From: Lolium rigidum
Taxonomy: Eukaryota; Streptophyta; Magnoliopsida; Poales; Poaceae
Direction of reading: 5' to 3'
NCBI RefSeq assembly: GCF_022539505.1
Contig: NC_061514.1
Coordinates: 329,885,090 to 329,949,089 of the forward strand
DNA length: 64,000 nt
Every line of letters starts with the position of its first letter. Within the stretch, counting starts at the first letter, position 1. The notes beneath the pieces are model-generated. The model ran no database searches. It saw only the letters and a program-made list of their open reading frames with translations, and was not told where the DNA came from. Below, in pieces: positions 34,201 through 44,000 of the stretch. Position numbers and translations under genes: made by a program.

Positions 34201-36594
34201 GGTGTCCTGGTGTTGTGGGTATACTTCATAAGTGTACCATCGACGGTGCCTAGATCCGGCAAGCTCGGGTGACCCATAGACGGTGATGGACCATATGCCA
34301 CCATCACCGTCTATGGGCCACCCGGGCTTGCCGAATCTAGGCACTATCGATGGTACACCTATGAAGTATACCCACAACAGTAGCCCCCAGAGTTCTCCGA
34401 GATTCACCTCTTGTTTCCATCTTGTTCGAATCATCTTGCTTCCGACAATCCTTCAGATAACTTGGGGAAACTTGAAGAACTCCAACTTCATGATTCTTCC
34501 TTTTCCAGCTCGCATGTTGGAAAAATTCTTCATCCCGCGGGACTTCATCCATCGACCTTATTTTTACAACGGATCTTTGGGTTACTCCCATGCAGAGATA
34601 ACGGCTCGTTGTTTTGAATCCTTACCCGGAACCATGAAAGATTCAAACGGTTCCGCCAATCTTGGCGCCATTTTGGGTAATTTGAGCGGTAACTTATCCT
34701 TAGCCATTTTTACTGTTGGATGATTGACACGTGTTGAAAACCCTAACGGCAAATGTTCCCTTGAAAACATTGCAAGGTTTATAAGGTCAAAAATTAATTG
34801 ATCGCACCATACATGCATCATTCGAAGCTATAAAGATGTTTAACTGCTCATTTAAAGCGCCTATATAACAAAATATGATATTTAACACATGTGGTGTTTT
34901 TGTTTAAACATTACTCGTGTATTTTCTAAGTAACAACATTTGTTGTTGATTGCGAGACATTGAGGCAGGCATTCGCCAGATTCTAGATTTATTTTCAATC
35001 TCTTTTAGTTATAGGTGTGAGTTAGGAAGATTAATGTGCATGGTTATGTGTGGGTTGTTGGATGTTATGTTCCAATTATTAAAACAAAATCTACAATGTG
35101 TACAGAAACACTCATGCTGATTTGTTTTACTTGTAGTTCTTTGACTCTAATGGATTCCCATGTCCAATGAGGAGGAATCCATCTGACCATTTCTTAAGAA
35201 TGATAAACACGGACTTTGAGGTATGAAACGGATCTATCAAAGCTTTCCATTTTCTCTTGAAAATTTAATGCACCATGAAGTTTGAAGGCGTGTGCATCAT
35301 GTTTTTATAGGAATATGAGGAAGGATCTACTATAAATGTGCCCCACGCTGCCAACGTAATCCAAACTTTGATGGCCTCATCCAGCTCTCTTAGTATATTA
35401 AGTTCCGAAGTGGAAGTAAGTAGGAATATGTTTGTTTGGATGAAGATTCAATGCATCTTATTATCTTCGAAAATTATATATGTCTCGATTATATGTTTTT
35501 TTTTGTTTTGACGGTGTTTGCTTGCACAGGGTGTGTCTATAATTCAGAAAAGACAAGCTACATTCCTTACCAAATCAGTTACGCTAACCAAAAGATCGAT
35601 GATTAACATGTACAGAGACCTAGGCTACTATTGGTTACGCTTTGTTATCAACATCGGTCTTTTTCTAACCATTGGGACCATTTTCTTCAATGTTGGTGAC
35701 AGCTATGAATCAATACAAGTAAGTTGTCAATTTCAAATTTGTACGATAAAGAAGTGCAGTTAATGAGTACTAATGACCTATTGCTCTTATTTCTTGATCA
35801 TTTCAGGCACGAGCATCCATGCTTATGTTTACTTCTACCTTTGTGACAATGATGGCAATTGGAAGTTTTCCATCATTTGTAGAGGATATGAAGGTGGGCA
35901 ACATTATCCTTTCATCTAAACAATTTTTTTTTCTTACGAGTTTGTGTTAAATCGCCATTTTCTAATGTAGATATTTCAGAAAGAATGGCTTACTGGACAC
36001 TATGGGGCTACTGAATTCGTAATAGCCAACACACTTTCATCAACTATATTCTTGGGCCTCATTTCCATTCTACCCGCTGCAATAGCATATTACCTAGTTG
36101 GGCTTCAAAGAGGAATTGACCATTTTTCCTTCTTTGCTGCAACTCTGTGGGCATGCAGTATATTAGTCGAGGGTATGATGATGATTGTTGCAGCAATCGT
36201 GCCTGATTTTATCCTAGGTGTAGTCACAGGTTCTGGGATACAAGGTTTATTGATGCTAAATGCTGGTTTCTTTAGGCTTCCAAGTGACCTTCCAAAACTA
36301 GTATGGAAGTACCCAACCTATTACATATCATACCAAAAATACACAACTCAAGCATTGTACAAAAATGAATTTTTGGGCTTGGTGTTTGAAAATATAGGTG
36401 GTGCTGGAAGGTTCAACATTAGTGGTCAGCATATACTGAAGAACAACTTACAGGTGGAGATGGGCCACTCTAAGTGGGTTGATCTTGCAATATTACTTGG
36501 AATGAGTATCCTCTACAGGTTTCTTTTCTTGATCATTATAAAGGTTTCTGAAGTTGCAAAGCCCGTGATAAAACGGTTTATAGTAGAAGTGTAA
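19271..36594 (+). CDS. Half-size ABC transporter, subfamily G (WBC type), 8 exons
   Basis: Exons: 19271-19646, 22464-22543, 25597-26061, 35137-35220, 35311-35415, 35530-35718, 35807-35893, 35971-36594. All introns are GT-AG, all phases agree, and the total of 2010 nt gives 669 residues, normal for half-size ABCG proteins. The nucleotide-binding domain comes first: Walker [10 protein letters not shown] at residues 111-119, Q-loop YVTQ ending at 157, signature ISGGQRKR at 217-224, Walker B LIFLDE at 237-242 and H-loop His275. NPSDHFLR follows at about 320. Exons 6-8 encode the hydrophobic membrane domain, ending KRFIVEV. This is nearest to the ABCG11/12/15 group, plasma-membrane exporters of cuticular lipids, but the substrate is unknown. 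Family members work as dimers. The first 45 residues look out of frame (see findings). Exons 1-3 are GC-rich and 4-8 AT-rich. Confidence 0.92.
20086..20662. mobile_element. Probable mariner-like MITE with long hairpin in ABCG intron 1
   Basis: The ends are inverted-similar: left TACTCCATCGTTCC, right reading TACTTTCTTCATCC on minus. Near the centre is a strong palindrome of roughly 80-90 bp per arm (about 20225-20310 and 20325-20415), with GATGGTATCCATG facing CATGGATACCATTGG. No coding capacity. Outer boundaries are approximate. Confidence 0.6.
20663..22463. other. Remainder of ABCG intron 1
   Basis: AT-rich sequence with no recognised gene. A stretch at about 21470-22090 (starting near CAGGGATGTAATCAGATCAGG) has the feel of an old hAT-like insertion, but I could not find matching ends or a target duplication. 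Confidence 0.4.
22587..25539 (-). mobile_element. Helitron (minus orientation) in ABCG intron 2
   Basis: Read on minus, the element starts TCTCTACTATTAAGAGC (from 25539). It ends in a hairpin CCGTG-GCAACG-CACGG (22599-22614) followed by GCATTCTGCTAG, with CTAG at 22590-22587. It is flanked by A on the 5' side and T on the 3' side, the Helitron A|T rule. The length is 2953 bp with no helicase, so it is non-autonomous. Inside, on minus, a GC-richer region (about 24830-25100) looks like a captured promoter or 5' leader. Short open stretches (about 24175-24360, 23917-24150) with GT donors look like captured exons of an unidentified gene. Confidence 0.82.
23262..23316. repeat. Short Stowaway-type remnant
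   Basis: CTCCCTCTATCCCATAATATG at the left and ATTATAGGACGGAGGGAG at the right are the two terminal repeats of a Stowaway-like MITE with nearly all of the interior deleted (about 55 bp). It lies inside the Helitron. Confidence 0.65.
26624..26998. mobile_element. PIF/Harbinger-type MITE (375 bp)
   Basis: Terminal inverted repeats GAGCATCTCCACTCGT and (minus) GAGCATCCCTACTCGT are flanked by a TTA duplication (26621-26623 and 26999-27001). The interior is GC-rich with repeated CCGGA motifs and no real gene. It is nested in the second Helitron. Confidence 0.85.
29325..29453 (-). pseudogene. C-terminal tail of a Helitron Pif1-like helicase
   Basis: On minus the frame reads [20 protein letters not shown] and then about 22 more residues through KNIVYRDVL to TGA at 29327-29325. 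The LYVALSRG motif is the last conserved helicase motif of plant Helitron Rep/Hel proteins, which cut and unwind DNA for rolling-circle transposition. The codon before the motif (29456-29454) is TAA where Gln (CAA) is usual. I saw no other helicase motifs upstream, so only the tail survives. Confidence 0.82.
30269..30462. repeat. 73-bp local tandem repeat (two full copies plus a partial)
   Basis: GCGCTTTGGAGTA...TTTTTTCCTGGA occurs at 30269 and 30342. A partial third copy from 30415 contains GTGAGAGCAATTAGTCC. It sits near the 5' end of the second Helitron. Confidence 0.8.
30952..31891. mobile_element. Foldback element with about 300-bp inverted arms
   Basis: The arms 30952-31260 and 31540-31891 are inverted copies. 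Both contain ATGGTAGGCTAGCT, ACGAGAGCTTCGAAACTAGA and CATATGTTTTGACG-like blocks. Ends are CGAGCGGC(C/T)GC, flanked by TTA on the left and CTA on the right, a possible 3-bp target site with one change. No transposase. It lies in ABCG intron 3. Confidence 0.75.
31183..31480. repeat. Minisatellite of GCAACTTTGGTG(T/C) units
   Basis: About fourteen diverged units of 17-24 bp (AGCAACTTTGGTGTGCGAC and variants) fill the loop side of the foldback. They reappear inverted at 31565-31650 as part of the right arm. Confidence 0.8.
32753..32992. mobile_element. Stowaway MITE (240 bp)
   Basis: Terminal inverted repeats CTACCTCCATCCCAAAGC and (minus) CTACCTCTATCCAAAGC are flanked by TA on both sides (32751-32752, 32993-32994). 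AT-rich interior. These ends and the TA target identify a Tc1/mariner-derived Stowaway element. Confidence 0.92.
33918..34206. mobile_element. Foldback MITE (289 bp)
   Basis: The ends are GACACCGTTATTTTACG and (minus) GACACCGTTATTTTCTGG. The inverted similarity runs through most of the element, including CCAGAACACGCCACCTATCC against CCAGAACACACCACCTATCC. No gene. The superfamily is not clear from the flanks. Confidence 0.75.
34211..34379. repeat. 169-bp palindrome built from two inverted LTR starts
   Basis: Starts TGTTGTGGGTATACTTCAT and ends with its reverse complement. The arms of about 83 bp meet near 34295. Each arm matches the first ~85 bp of the Gypsy LTR at 52568 (TGTTGTGGGTATACTT, then GCCTAGATCCGGCAAGC and GGGTGGCCCATAG). 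No target duplication was found (flanks CCTGG and GTAGC). Confidence 0.82.
34380..35136. other. End of ABCG intron 3
   Basis: GTAGCCCCCAGAGTTC... (34380-34830) resembles LTR or leader sequence of Triticeae Gypsy elements but has no ends I can fix. The rest is AT-rich intron up to the TTGTAG acceptor at 35136. Confidence 0.4.
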
Positions 36595-38066
36595 ATTATT
36601 TTGTTTCTTTTAGTTAAAATTATACTTTTGTAATCCTATCATAATGTAATTACCTTGCCATACGTGTAATTATTAACGTAGTTGTATTTTTATATGTTTA
36701 TGAACTCTCAAGTAAACTGCCATTCTATACGACCAAATAAGTTGTTCATCGCAAAGTGTTGAACTCACATGCTGTGAAACTCATGCTTTTTATGAAATAT
36801 ATTCTCATCAGTTAGTTGTGTTCTACTATTATGGATCAAACTTTTAATGATGATAAACTGCACCAACAAAAATAGATTATATAGGGTCCAAATCTTATAA
36901 TATGCCAAAACAACAAACCCCTGGTGTTGACACTTCATTCTCTTATAAAAGCAAAATATATTTGCGGTGTGAGGTGAAGTTCCCGTCGCTACGACACGTC
37001 TGTAGTGATTTCGTCAATCTCAAGATCTGCTAGAGTGGTTTCTTATACTCAATCTCTAAAAGGTGCTCATATGGATATGGATAGGGAGTGTATGCATTTA
37101 CTATGTTTTCTTTTTAAAAGTGGAAACTGTCAGATAGTTAACCATACTCTTGATGCTATTCCCGAGGAAGTCTTGTACAAAGTGTCATAAATCTCCGCCT
37201 AGCACAAAAATAGATCCATTTTCCACGCAATGTACTTTGATATTCTTTTATGGAATACAGTTGGGGAATCTCCAACAATGATTTTTTTGAAATGATAAGA
37301 ACCTAAATCTGCACCCCTAAGAACTTGAACTTGGGTGGCTCGATTATACAGCCACTTCCCTAACAAAGTGAGCTAAGCTCACTTCCTAAATGCACTTTTG
37401 ATCACATATGTATATGCACTTTTGATCCCATGTGCATATGCTCCTGCCACCGGAAACAATATTTTAAAATGGCAAAAATATCCAAAAAATAATTGACGCG
37501 TACATTCGACATTCTATGTGCGCACGCCAAATTTTGCAAAAAAAAAACAATGAACCTTTTTCCATGTCATGTATAAAAAAGATAAAGAAATATCTTCAGA
37601 AGAGTAGTTTTTACTTCAAATTTGTCCTTTTTACATATAATACAAAACAATTCGGTTTTTCACGAAGCGACTTCGCGAGCATATAGAACATCGAAATATA
37701 TGTGCGGTATTTTTTAAAAAAATTAACATGTTAAAATACTTTTAAAATGCATTTCAAAATTCAGAAGCATATTATACACTGAGTGCAGAAACACCTTGTC
37801 CCCATTTCCCTTTGCCCCTGTCGAGCAATGCGAGGCATAAGGAGGAGCACTCTACGTTTTAATTGTTGGAAAGGTAAATTGTAATACTGCCAAAAAAAGG
37901 CCTACCACACATGTTGGATCACTGGTAAACCGCCCCGTATGGAGTAGCACTTGTCACGGATAGGCTGAGATAGATTGATAGCACAGTGAAGAAAACGTTT
38001 GTGGTTTTAGGCATCCTCGACAACATTTTTGTTCACCGTCACGTGATGACTCCTCTTTGAGGGGGG
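36595..38066. other. 3' flank of the ABCG gene and unassigned repeat fragments
   Basis: Immediately after the stop codon the sequence is AT-rich with possible polyadenylation motifs. About 36960-37185 looks like a transposon tail fragment with no gene. A SINE-like piece follows at 37283-37384. The remainder (37400-38066) is AT-rich without features I can name. Confidence 0.4.
37283..37384 (-). repeat. tRNA-derived SINE-like fragment (Au-SINE-like)
   Basis: On minus, GCTTAGCTCACTTTGTTAG resembles a tRNA box A region. AGCCACCCAAGTTCAAGTTC lies about 40 bp later and resembles box B with the usual Au-SINE context. The 3' part is short and degenerate. Identification is from motif spacing only. 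Confidence 0.5.
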
Positions 38067-38069
38067 TAA

Positions 38070-38960
38070 GGCTATCTCTAGCCAATTCCTCAAATTTTTG
38101 AGTAAATGGCCCCTGATTTTTTAAGGAGTAAATTTAGTCCTCTAAATTAGTCGTTTCTGTCCAATCCCTTACACTTGACTCATTAAACATAAATTCATAC
38201 CAATTTAAACATAATTTGTTTTATACAAATTTGACTCAAACTAGAACATTCTACTCGACTTAAACTATTAGGATAACTAAATTACTACCAAACTAAGCAA
38301 TCTATTCCACCTCGAGGCGCTCGTAGTCCTGCATGTCCTCCCCCAGCACGCGGGCGGAGGCCACACAGTGTCGACGGAAGCCAACTCCGAACACGTGTGG
38401 CTGCCCAATGGGAGGTTCACCGCGCATTGGAGCCATGGAGGCACATTGACTGGTGTGGAAGGTTCCAATCCAAATCCTCTTGTGGGTGGCGTGGTCGGTG
38501 ATCTCCTCAACCCACAACCCCCGTGCCCGCTGGTGCACGCCGAGGTAGTTCCTCTGCGGTGGTGGCAGGTCGGGGAACCACGAGAAGGAGGATAGGCCGC
38601 GGCAGGAGGAGCTACCGCCTCCTTGGGATGCGCCATTGCGGGACATCTGCTTGTGGTGTTGATCCACGCTTCGAATCTGCAGAGGGGGACGGCGGGGGCT
38701 GGATCCGGCCATCTGCGGCACCAATGTGAGCTTACGGTAGCGGTGGGAGGAACCAACACGGATTTGGTGGGATTCGGGGCTCGCAGCTGGGGTGGAGGGA
38801 GTTTTAGTCGACCGCTCGGTCGATGAGTATAAAAAAGGAACCGAGCGACCAAGGAGTAAAAAAATTGTACTCCTCTAACCGGTTTGAGGGTTCGGCTAGG
38901 CGTGGTTTATTGGAGTGAAACAAAATTATTACTTGTTTTAGGGATCAGCTAAAGATGCTT
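38070..38960. mobile_element. Harbinger-like non-autonomous element carrying a gene fragment (891 bp)
   Basis: Imperfect terminal inverted repeats (left GGCTATCTCTAGCCAATTCC, minus right AAGCATCTTTAGCTGATCCC) are flanked by TAA on both sides (38067-38069, 38961-38963). A TWA duplication and ends of this kind fit PIF/Harbinger. The GC-rich middle (38290-38780) contrasts with AT-rich ends and holds an AP2/ERF-like fragment on minus. Confidence 0.7.
38302..38724 (-). pseudogene. AP2/ERF-like domain fragment captured in the Harbinger-like element
   Basis: At 38547-38440 the minus strand reads YLGVHQRARGLWVEEITD...KRIWIGTFHTS. This matches the AP2/ERF pattern GVRxRxxGxWVAEIRD...xRxWLGTFxT, including the Trp and the GTF turn. 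The usual AARAYD helix that should follow is absent or out of frame, and the upstream part is low-complexity Ser/Pro. AP2/ERF domains bind DNA in plant transcription factors. With half the domain gone this copy is unlikely to do so. Confidence 0.65.
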
Positions 38961-39026
38961 TAAATTTGAACTGTCTATGATGAAGGCACCTACAAACGGT
39001 CAATCATATTAGTTAACAGTATAATG

Positions 39027-39691
39027 GAACGAGTTAGGAGCCCTCACAGCGAATTGAAGTCGTCAGCCGTCCGATCCTGCTATTTAACGGTTTGGATCGT
39101 TAGTTAGCCCGGACTTGGCATCGCTGGAACATTTTTACTGTCCCGCCACGCATGTCCCCGTTCGGCCCATTTTAGCGGGCTGCTACTGTGGAGATCGAGC
39201 TGGACACCTTCTTATTAAATGGGCCGATTTGACCGCGAGGCTGCTAATTTTATCATGGGCTGTTGCACCGAAAACTGGTTTTCCTAGACTTTCGTTGTTG
39301 CACTCTTGGATAGTTTTAAGGCCCAGTTTTTTTCTTTGAGCCACTTTATTTCCCCTTCACGAACGAGTTAGGAGCCCTCACAGATTGAAGTCGCCAGCCG
39401 TCCGATCCTGCTATTTAACGATTTGGATCGTTAGTTAGCCCGGACTTGGCATCGCTGGAACATTTTTACTGTCCCGCCACGCATGTCCCCGTCCGGCCCA
39501 TTTTAGCGGGCTGCTACTGTGGAGATCGAGCTGGACACCTTCTTATTAACTGGGCCGATTTGACCGCGAGGCTGCTAATTTTATCATGGGCTGTTGCACT
39601 GAAAACTGGTTTTCCTAGACTTTCGTTGTTGCACTCTTGGATAGTTTTAAGGCCCAGTTTTGTTCTTTGAGCCACTTTATCTCCCCTTGAC
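39027..39691. repeat. Direct tandem duplication, two units of about 333 bp
   Basis: GAACGAGTTAGGAGCCCTCA starts both units (39027 and 39361). The copies differ by a 3-bp indel (GCG) and a handful of substitutions. Each carries the same 74-codon open stretch (39115, 39446). It has no recognisable domain and is probably chance. Confidence 0.92.
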
Positions 39692-40107
39692 GCCGGCGAT
39701 GACCCTATCATCGTCTCTCTCCTCTGCAGCTCTTCCTTGGTTGCGAAGAAACCGGTAGCGATACCAAAAAAAAAAAAAGCACGGCTGACAACAGAGGAGT
39801 AATGACGATGAAGCCCTTACGTCCCGTTCCATTACATTTAATCAAAGTTGACGTACGTTACTTCCTACCCCTGCTATACATGGTGCCTTCCTTTGGTTCT
39901 TTCTTTTCTTCCATCATCCGCCCCTTCCCCTTCGGCAGCCATTGTGGCTTCAAGGTGCAGCGGCTACTGGACTCCACTTTTTGTTTCTCACCTTGATATG
40001 TCTTCCCAATCTGATAGGTTTTGATCATTTTTTCTCTCTTTATTCTCATGATAGGTAGGCTGTACCGCTGTACCGGCAGGACCAGCGGATGTGTGTGGGG
40101 TTGTGGA
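39692..40107. other. Unassigned sequence up to the Copia insertion
   Basis: Contains a pyrimidine-rich stretch, an A-run (39766-39778) and no clear gene. The last 60 bp may be the left half of an exon split by the Copia element (see findings). The left target copy GTGGA is 40103-40107. Confidence 0.4.
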
Positions 40108-40668
40108 TGTTAGACCTAATACAACTGCTGCAGCACAAGATCGCGAAAAGTAGCAACTAGAACACCTAGTTAACATAAACAGAGAGAGTAGATGTGTTGC
40201 ATTACTGGGCACTGACGATCCCATCGACGCCCGCGTGAGGCGAGGCTTGGTGTGGCGGTGTTGATGACGAACTTGGGGTCGATGACGATCGGGAGATCCT
40301 CCCGATCCCTCCGGGCGCCACCCGCACCGCCCGGGACAGCACGGCGAGGTTCCGAGTCTTCCCGTTGCTTCCGGCCACTCTAGATCGGTAGAGTTTTGGG
40401 ATGTGGGGGAAGCAGATGTTTAGATCGTTAACTTGGATATCGATCTCCGCCGTACTCCCCCTTTATATGGCACAACGCAACAGGGGACCAAAACCATCGA
40501 GTTGGTTTTGGCACCCCCGATCGTGGTGCGTTTGTTACATACGAGAACAGGTCACGTACGGATCAAGCCCCGGACGTTGGTCCAAATGGGCCCATCCCTT
40601 TAACGTTAAGTTTTGACTTTTCTCTCGTTAACCGAAAATGACCGTCGAACCCGACGGATCAACCAACA
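40108..40668 (-). repeat. 3' LTR of the minus-strand Copia
   Basis: 561 bp. It differs from 46624-47183 by a few percent of substitutions and small indels. The polypurine tract (minus) is at about 40669-40681. Confidence 0.92.
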
Positions 40669-41081
40669 TTCTCCCCCTTGATCGTTAGGTTTAACATCAT
40701 TTGCCCATTCTCCATAGGAATAATAAACCAAAGTGAGGTGTTACAACAACCAGTGAAATGCTATTGAACCTCAACACTTATGGCATACCAGACCTATCTT
40801 GAAATGGATAACATAATACTTATTGGGAGTGGTTCTTATTATGGTCCCTTTATTCCGGAATCATAAAGCTTCCAAGTAATCCCATGCCGGCAACATGCTC
40901 ACGAAAAATTCTGGGTGGTAAGCCTTTCGTTAGCGGATCCGCAAGCATACGAGTCGTACTTATATGCTTAACCTTAGTTGTTTGATCCTGGATCCTATGC
41001 ATCACAACATGATACTTAATGTCAATGTGTTTGGCAGCATCACTTGACTTGTTGTTATTCGCATAGAAAACTGCGGGTTCA

Positions 41082-44000
41082 TTATCGCAAGTACAATAGA
41101 AGTGGTTTTGAAATGCCGTCGACCACTTTAAGTCCGGGAATGAAATTCTTTAGCCATACAGACTCTGCCCAGATGGCCTCATAACATGCTATAAACTCTG
41201 CTTGCATCGTAGATGAAGCAACTATCGTTTGTTTGGAGCTTTTCCACGATATAGCTCCTCCGGCAGGTGTGAATACATAACCTGACGTGGATTTCTTACT
41301 ATCCACACAACCGGCATGATCAGAATCTAAATAACCAACAACTTGTAGGTTATCAGACCTTCTGTACGTAAGCATGTACCCTTTTGTCTCTTGCATATAA
41401 CGCAAGACTTTCTTTGCGGCCTTCCAGTGGTCTAGTCCTGGATTTGATTGGAATCTGCCAAGCATCCCGGTTATATAAGCCAAGTCAGGGCGTGTACAAA
41501 CTTGTGCATACATGATGCTTCCGACAACCGAAGCATAAGGAACCGACTTCATCCGATCAGCTTCAATTTGGTTCCTGGACATTGAAATGTCCCAAACTTA
41601 TCGCCCTTGACTATCGGGGCAGGTGAGCCGGAGCACTTATGCATATTGAATTTCTTTAGTACTCGCTCAAAGTATGCCTTTTGTGATAGTCCCAACACAC
41701 CTTTAGACCTATCTCGATGAATCTCAATGCCGAGGACATATGAAGCTTCACCGAGATCTTTCATATCAAAATTGGAAGACGAGAAAATTCTTGGTCTCGT
41801 GCAGCATATCCTTATCACCGCAGGCCAATAATATGTCATCCACATACAGGACTAATATTGTGAACCTACCGCCTTTAAACTTAACATAAATGCAGCTTGT
41901 CCTTAACATTTTCAAGTAAAACCAAAAGTTCTAATAATCTTGTCGAACTTGAGATACCAGTGTCTTGATGCTTGATTCAAGACATAGATGGATTTCTTCG
42001 TAAGACATGTCAAATGTTCCTTTCCTTCAACAACAAAACCTTCCGGCTGAGTCATGTATACATTTTCATTAAGGTCACCATTTAGAAATGCCATTATAAC
42101 GTACATTTGATGCAATTCTAGGTCGAAATGGGCTACCAGAGCCATGACAATCCTAAAATAATATTTAGATGACACAAGAGAGAAAGTCTCATTGTAATCA
42201 ATTTCTTCTCTCTCGTGTGAAACCTTTTGCCACAAGTCTAGCTTTGAACCTTTCGATGTTCCCTTTGGGGTCGTACTTAGTTTTGTAGATCCATTTGGAG
42301 CCTACTCTTTTGGCGTCATTAGGAACTTCTACTAGGTCCCAAACATCATTTGAGCTCATAGATTTCAACTCGTCTTCCATGGCGATTTGCCACTTAGACG
42401 AATTCAAACTCTTAATGGCCTCCTTGTATGAGGTTGGATCCTCCACCTTCCCTATATCATCTACATCCTCACTCATGTAGGTGATATAATCATCCGAGAT
42501 GGCTTTTCTTCTTTCTCGATGTGATCTTCTCACGGGCGATGGTGGTGGAGGGGCATTATTATTATGAGGATCTTCTTCATTATCCGACCGGTGATTTTCT
42601 TCACCTTCCGGATTTGCGTTATCATTAGTTTCAGGATCACCATCGGGTTGAGGACCAGAACCGTGAGGTTCGGTCTCAACATTAGAAGTGATTCTCCTCG
42701 CATTGGTAGAACGACCTTTTGGATAATCGGGGATGGAGCACACACCCGCTTTTCCTCAAGATCGATCTTCCTTATTTCATTAACTTCATTATCCTCAAAA
42801 AATACCGCTTGCCGGGTCTCCACGTACTTAGTGGTATGATCGGGGCAATAGAAACGATATCCCTTTCCCCTGTGCGGGTATCCGATGAAGAAACAACTAA
42901 CCGTTTTTGGGTCTAACTTCTTAAGTTGTGGATTGAAAATTCTAGCTTCAGCAGGACAGCCCCACACACGTAAATAGTTCAAGCTCGGTTTCTTTCCCGT
43001 CCACATCTCGTGAGGTGTGTTCGGTGCTGACTTAGTGGGAGCAAGATTTAAAATATGTGCAGCCGTCTTCAATGCCTCCATCCATAGGCTTACCGGCAAA
43101 CTTGCATGATCGAGCATGCTACGTACCATATCCAAAAGCGTGCGATTGCGGCGCTCAGCCACACCATTTTGTTGAGGTTCACCGTGCATTGAATAATGGG
43201 CAACAATTCCATTCTCAGCTAGGAACTTAACAAAAGGTCCTGGAATTTGCCCATAAGGAGCGTGCCTACCGTAATACTCTCCCCGCGATCAGATCGTACA
43301 ACTTTAATTTTTGCATTCAGTTGGTTCTCAACTTCGGCTTTGAACACTTTAAATTTGTCCAAAGCTTCCGATCGATCACGTATAGGGTAAATGTACCCAT
43401 AACGGGAAAAGTCGTCCGTGAAGGTGATGAACGAATCAAAACCATCTATAGACTTAACATTAAGAGGTCCGCATATGTCGAGTATGTATGAGTTCGAGGA
43501 CACTCGTGGCTCTTACCGCTCCTTTCTTAATTGTTTTTTCATATTTACCTTTGATGCAATCAACACATTTGTCCGCATCAGAGAAGTCTAATGGGAGGAG
43601 TACATCATTTTTAATAAGTCTTTCCATTCTCCCCCTCGAAATGTGGCCTAAACGACAGTGCCACAATTTCGAAGAAGTGCTAGTACCCTTCCATTTCTTC
43701 TCAACATTTGAAACATTACTCACATGCAAAACATAATCATTCATAGATAACATATATAGTTTGCCTCGTCTGGACACCGAGGCCAACATCTTTATTACAA
43801 TAATTTAAAACAAATTGTTTGTTACCAAACTTGCACTCAAACATGTTATCATCGAGACAAGAAACTGAAATCAAATTCCTACTTAAAGTAGGTACATAAA
43901 GAACATTATTTAAATGAAGGTGAAAGCCGGTGTGGAGCTCCAAGGTGAGTGACCCAACAGCTTCAACATCAACTTCAACTCCATTTGCAACTCTAAGTCG

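Noticed and set aside
37321..37377. tRNA gene
   Set aside because: Box A- and B-like motifs exist but the cloverleaf stems cannot be formed; it reads as a SINE head.
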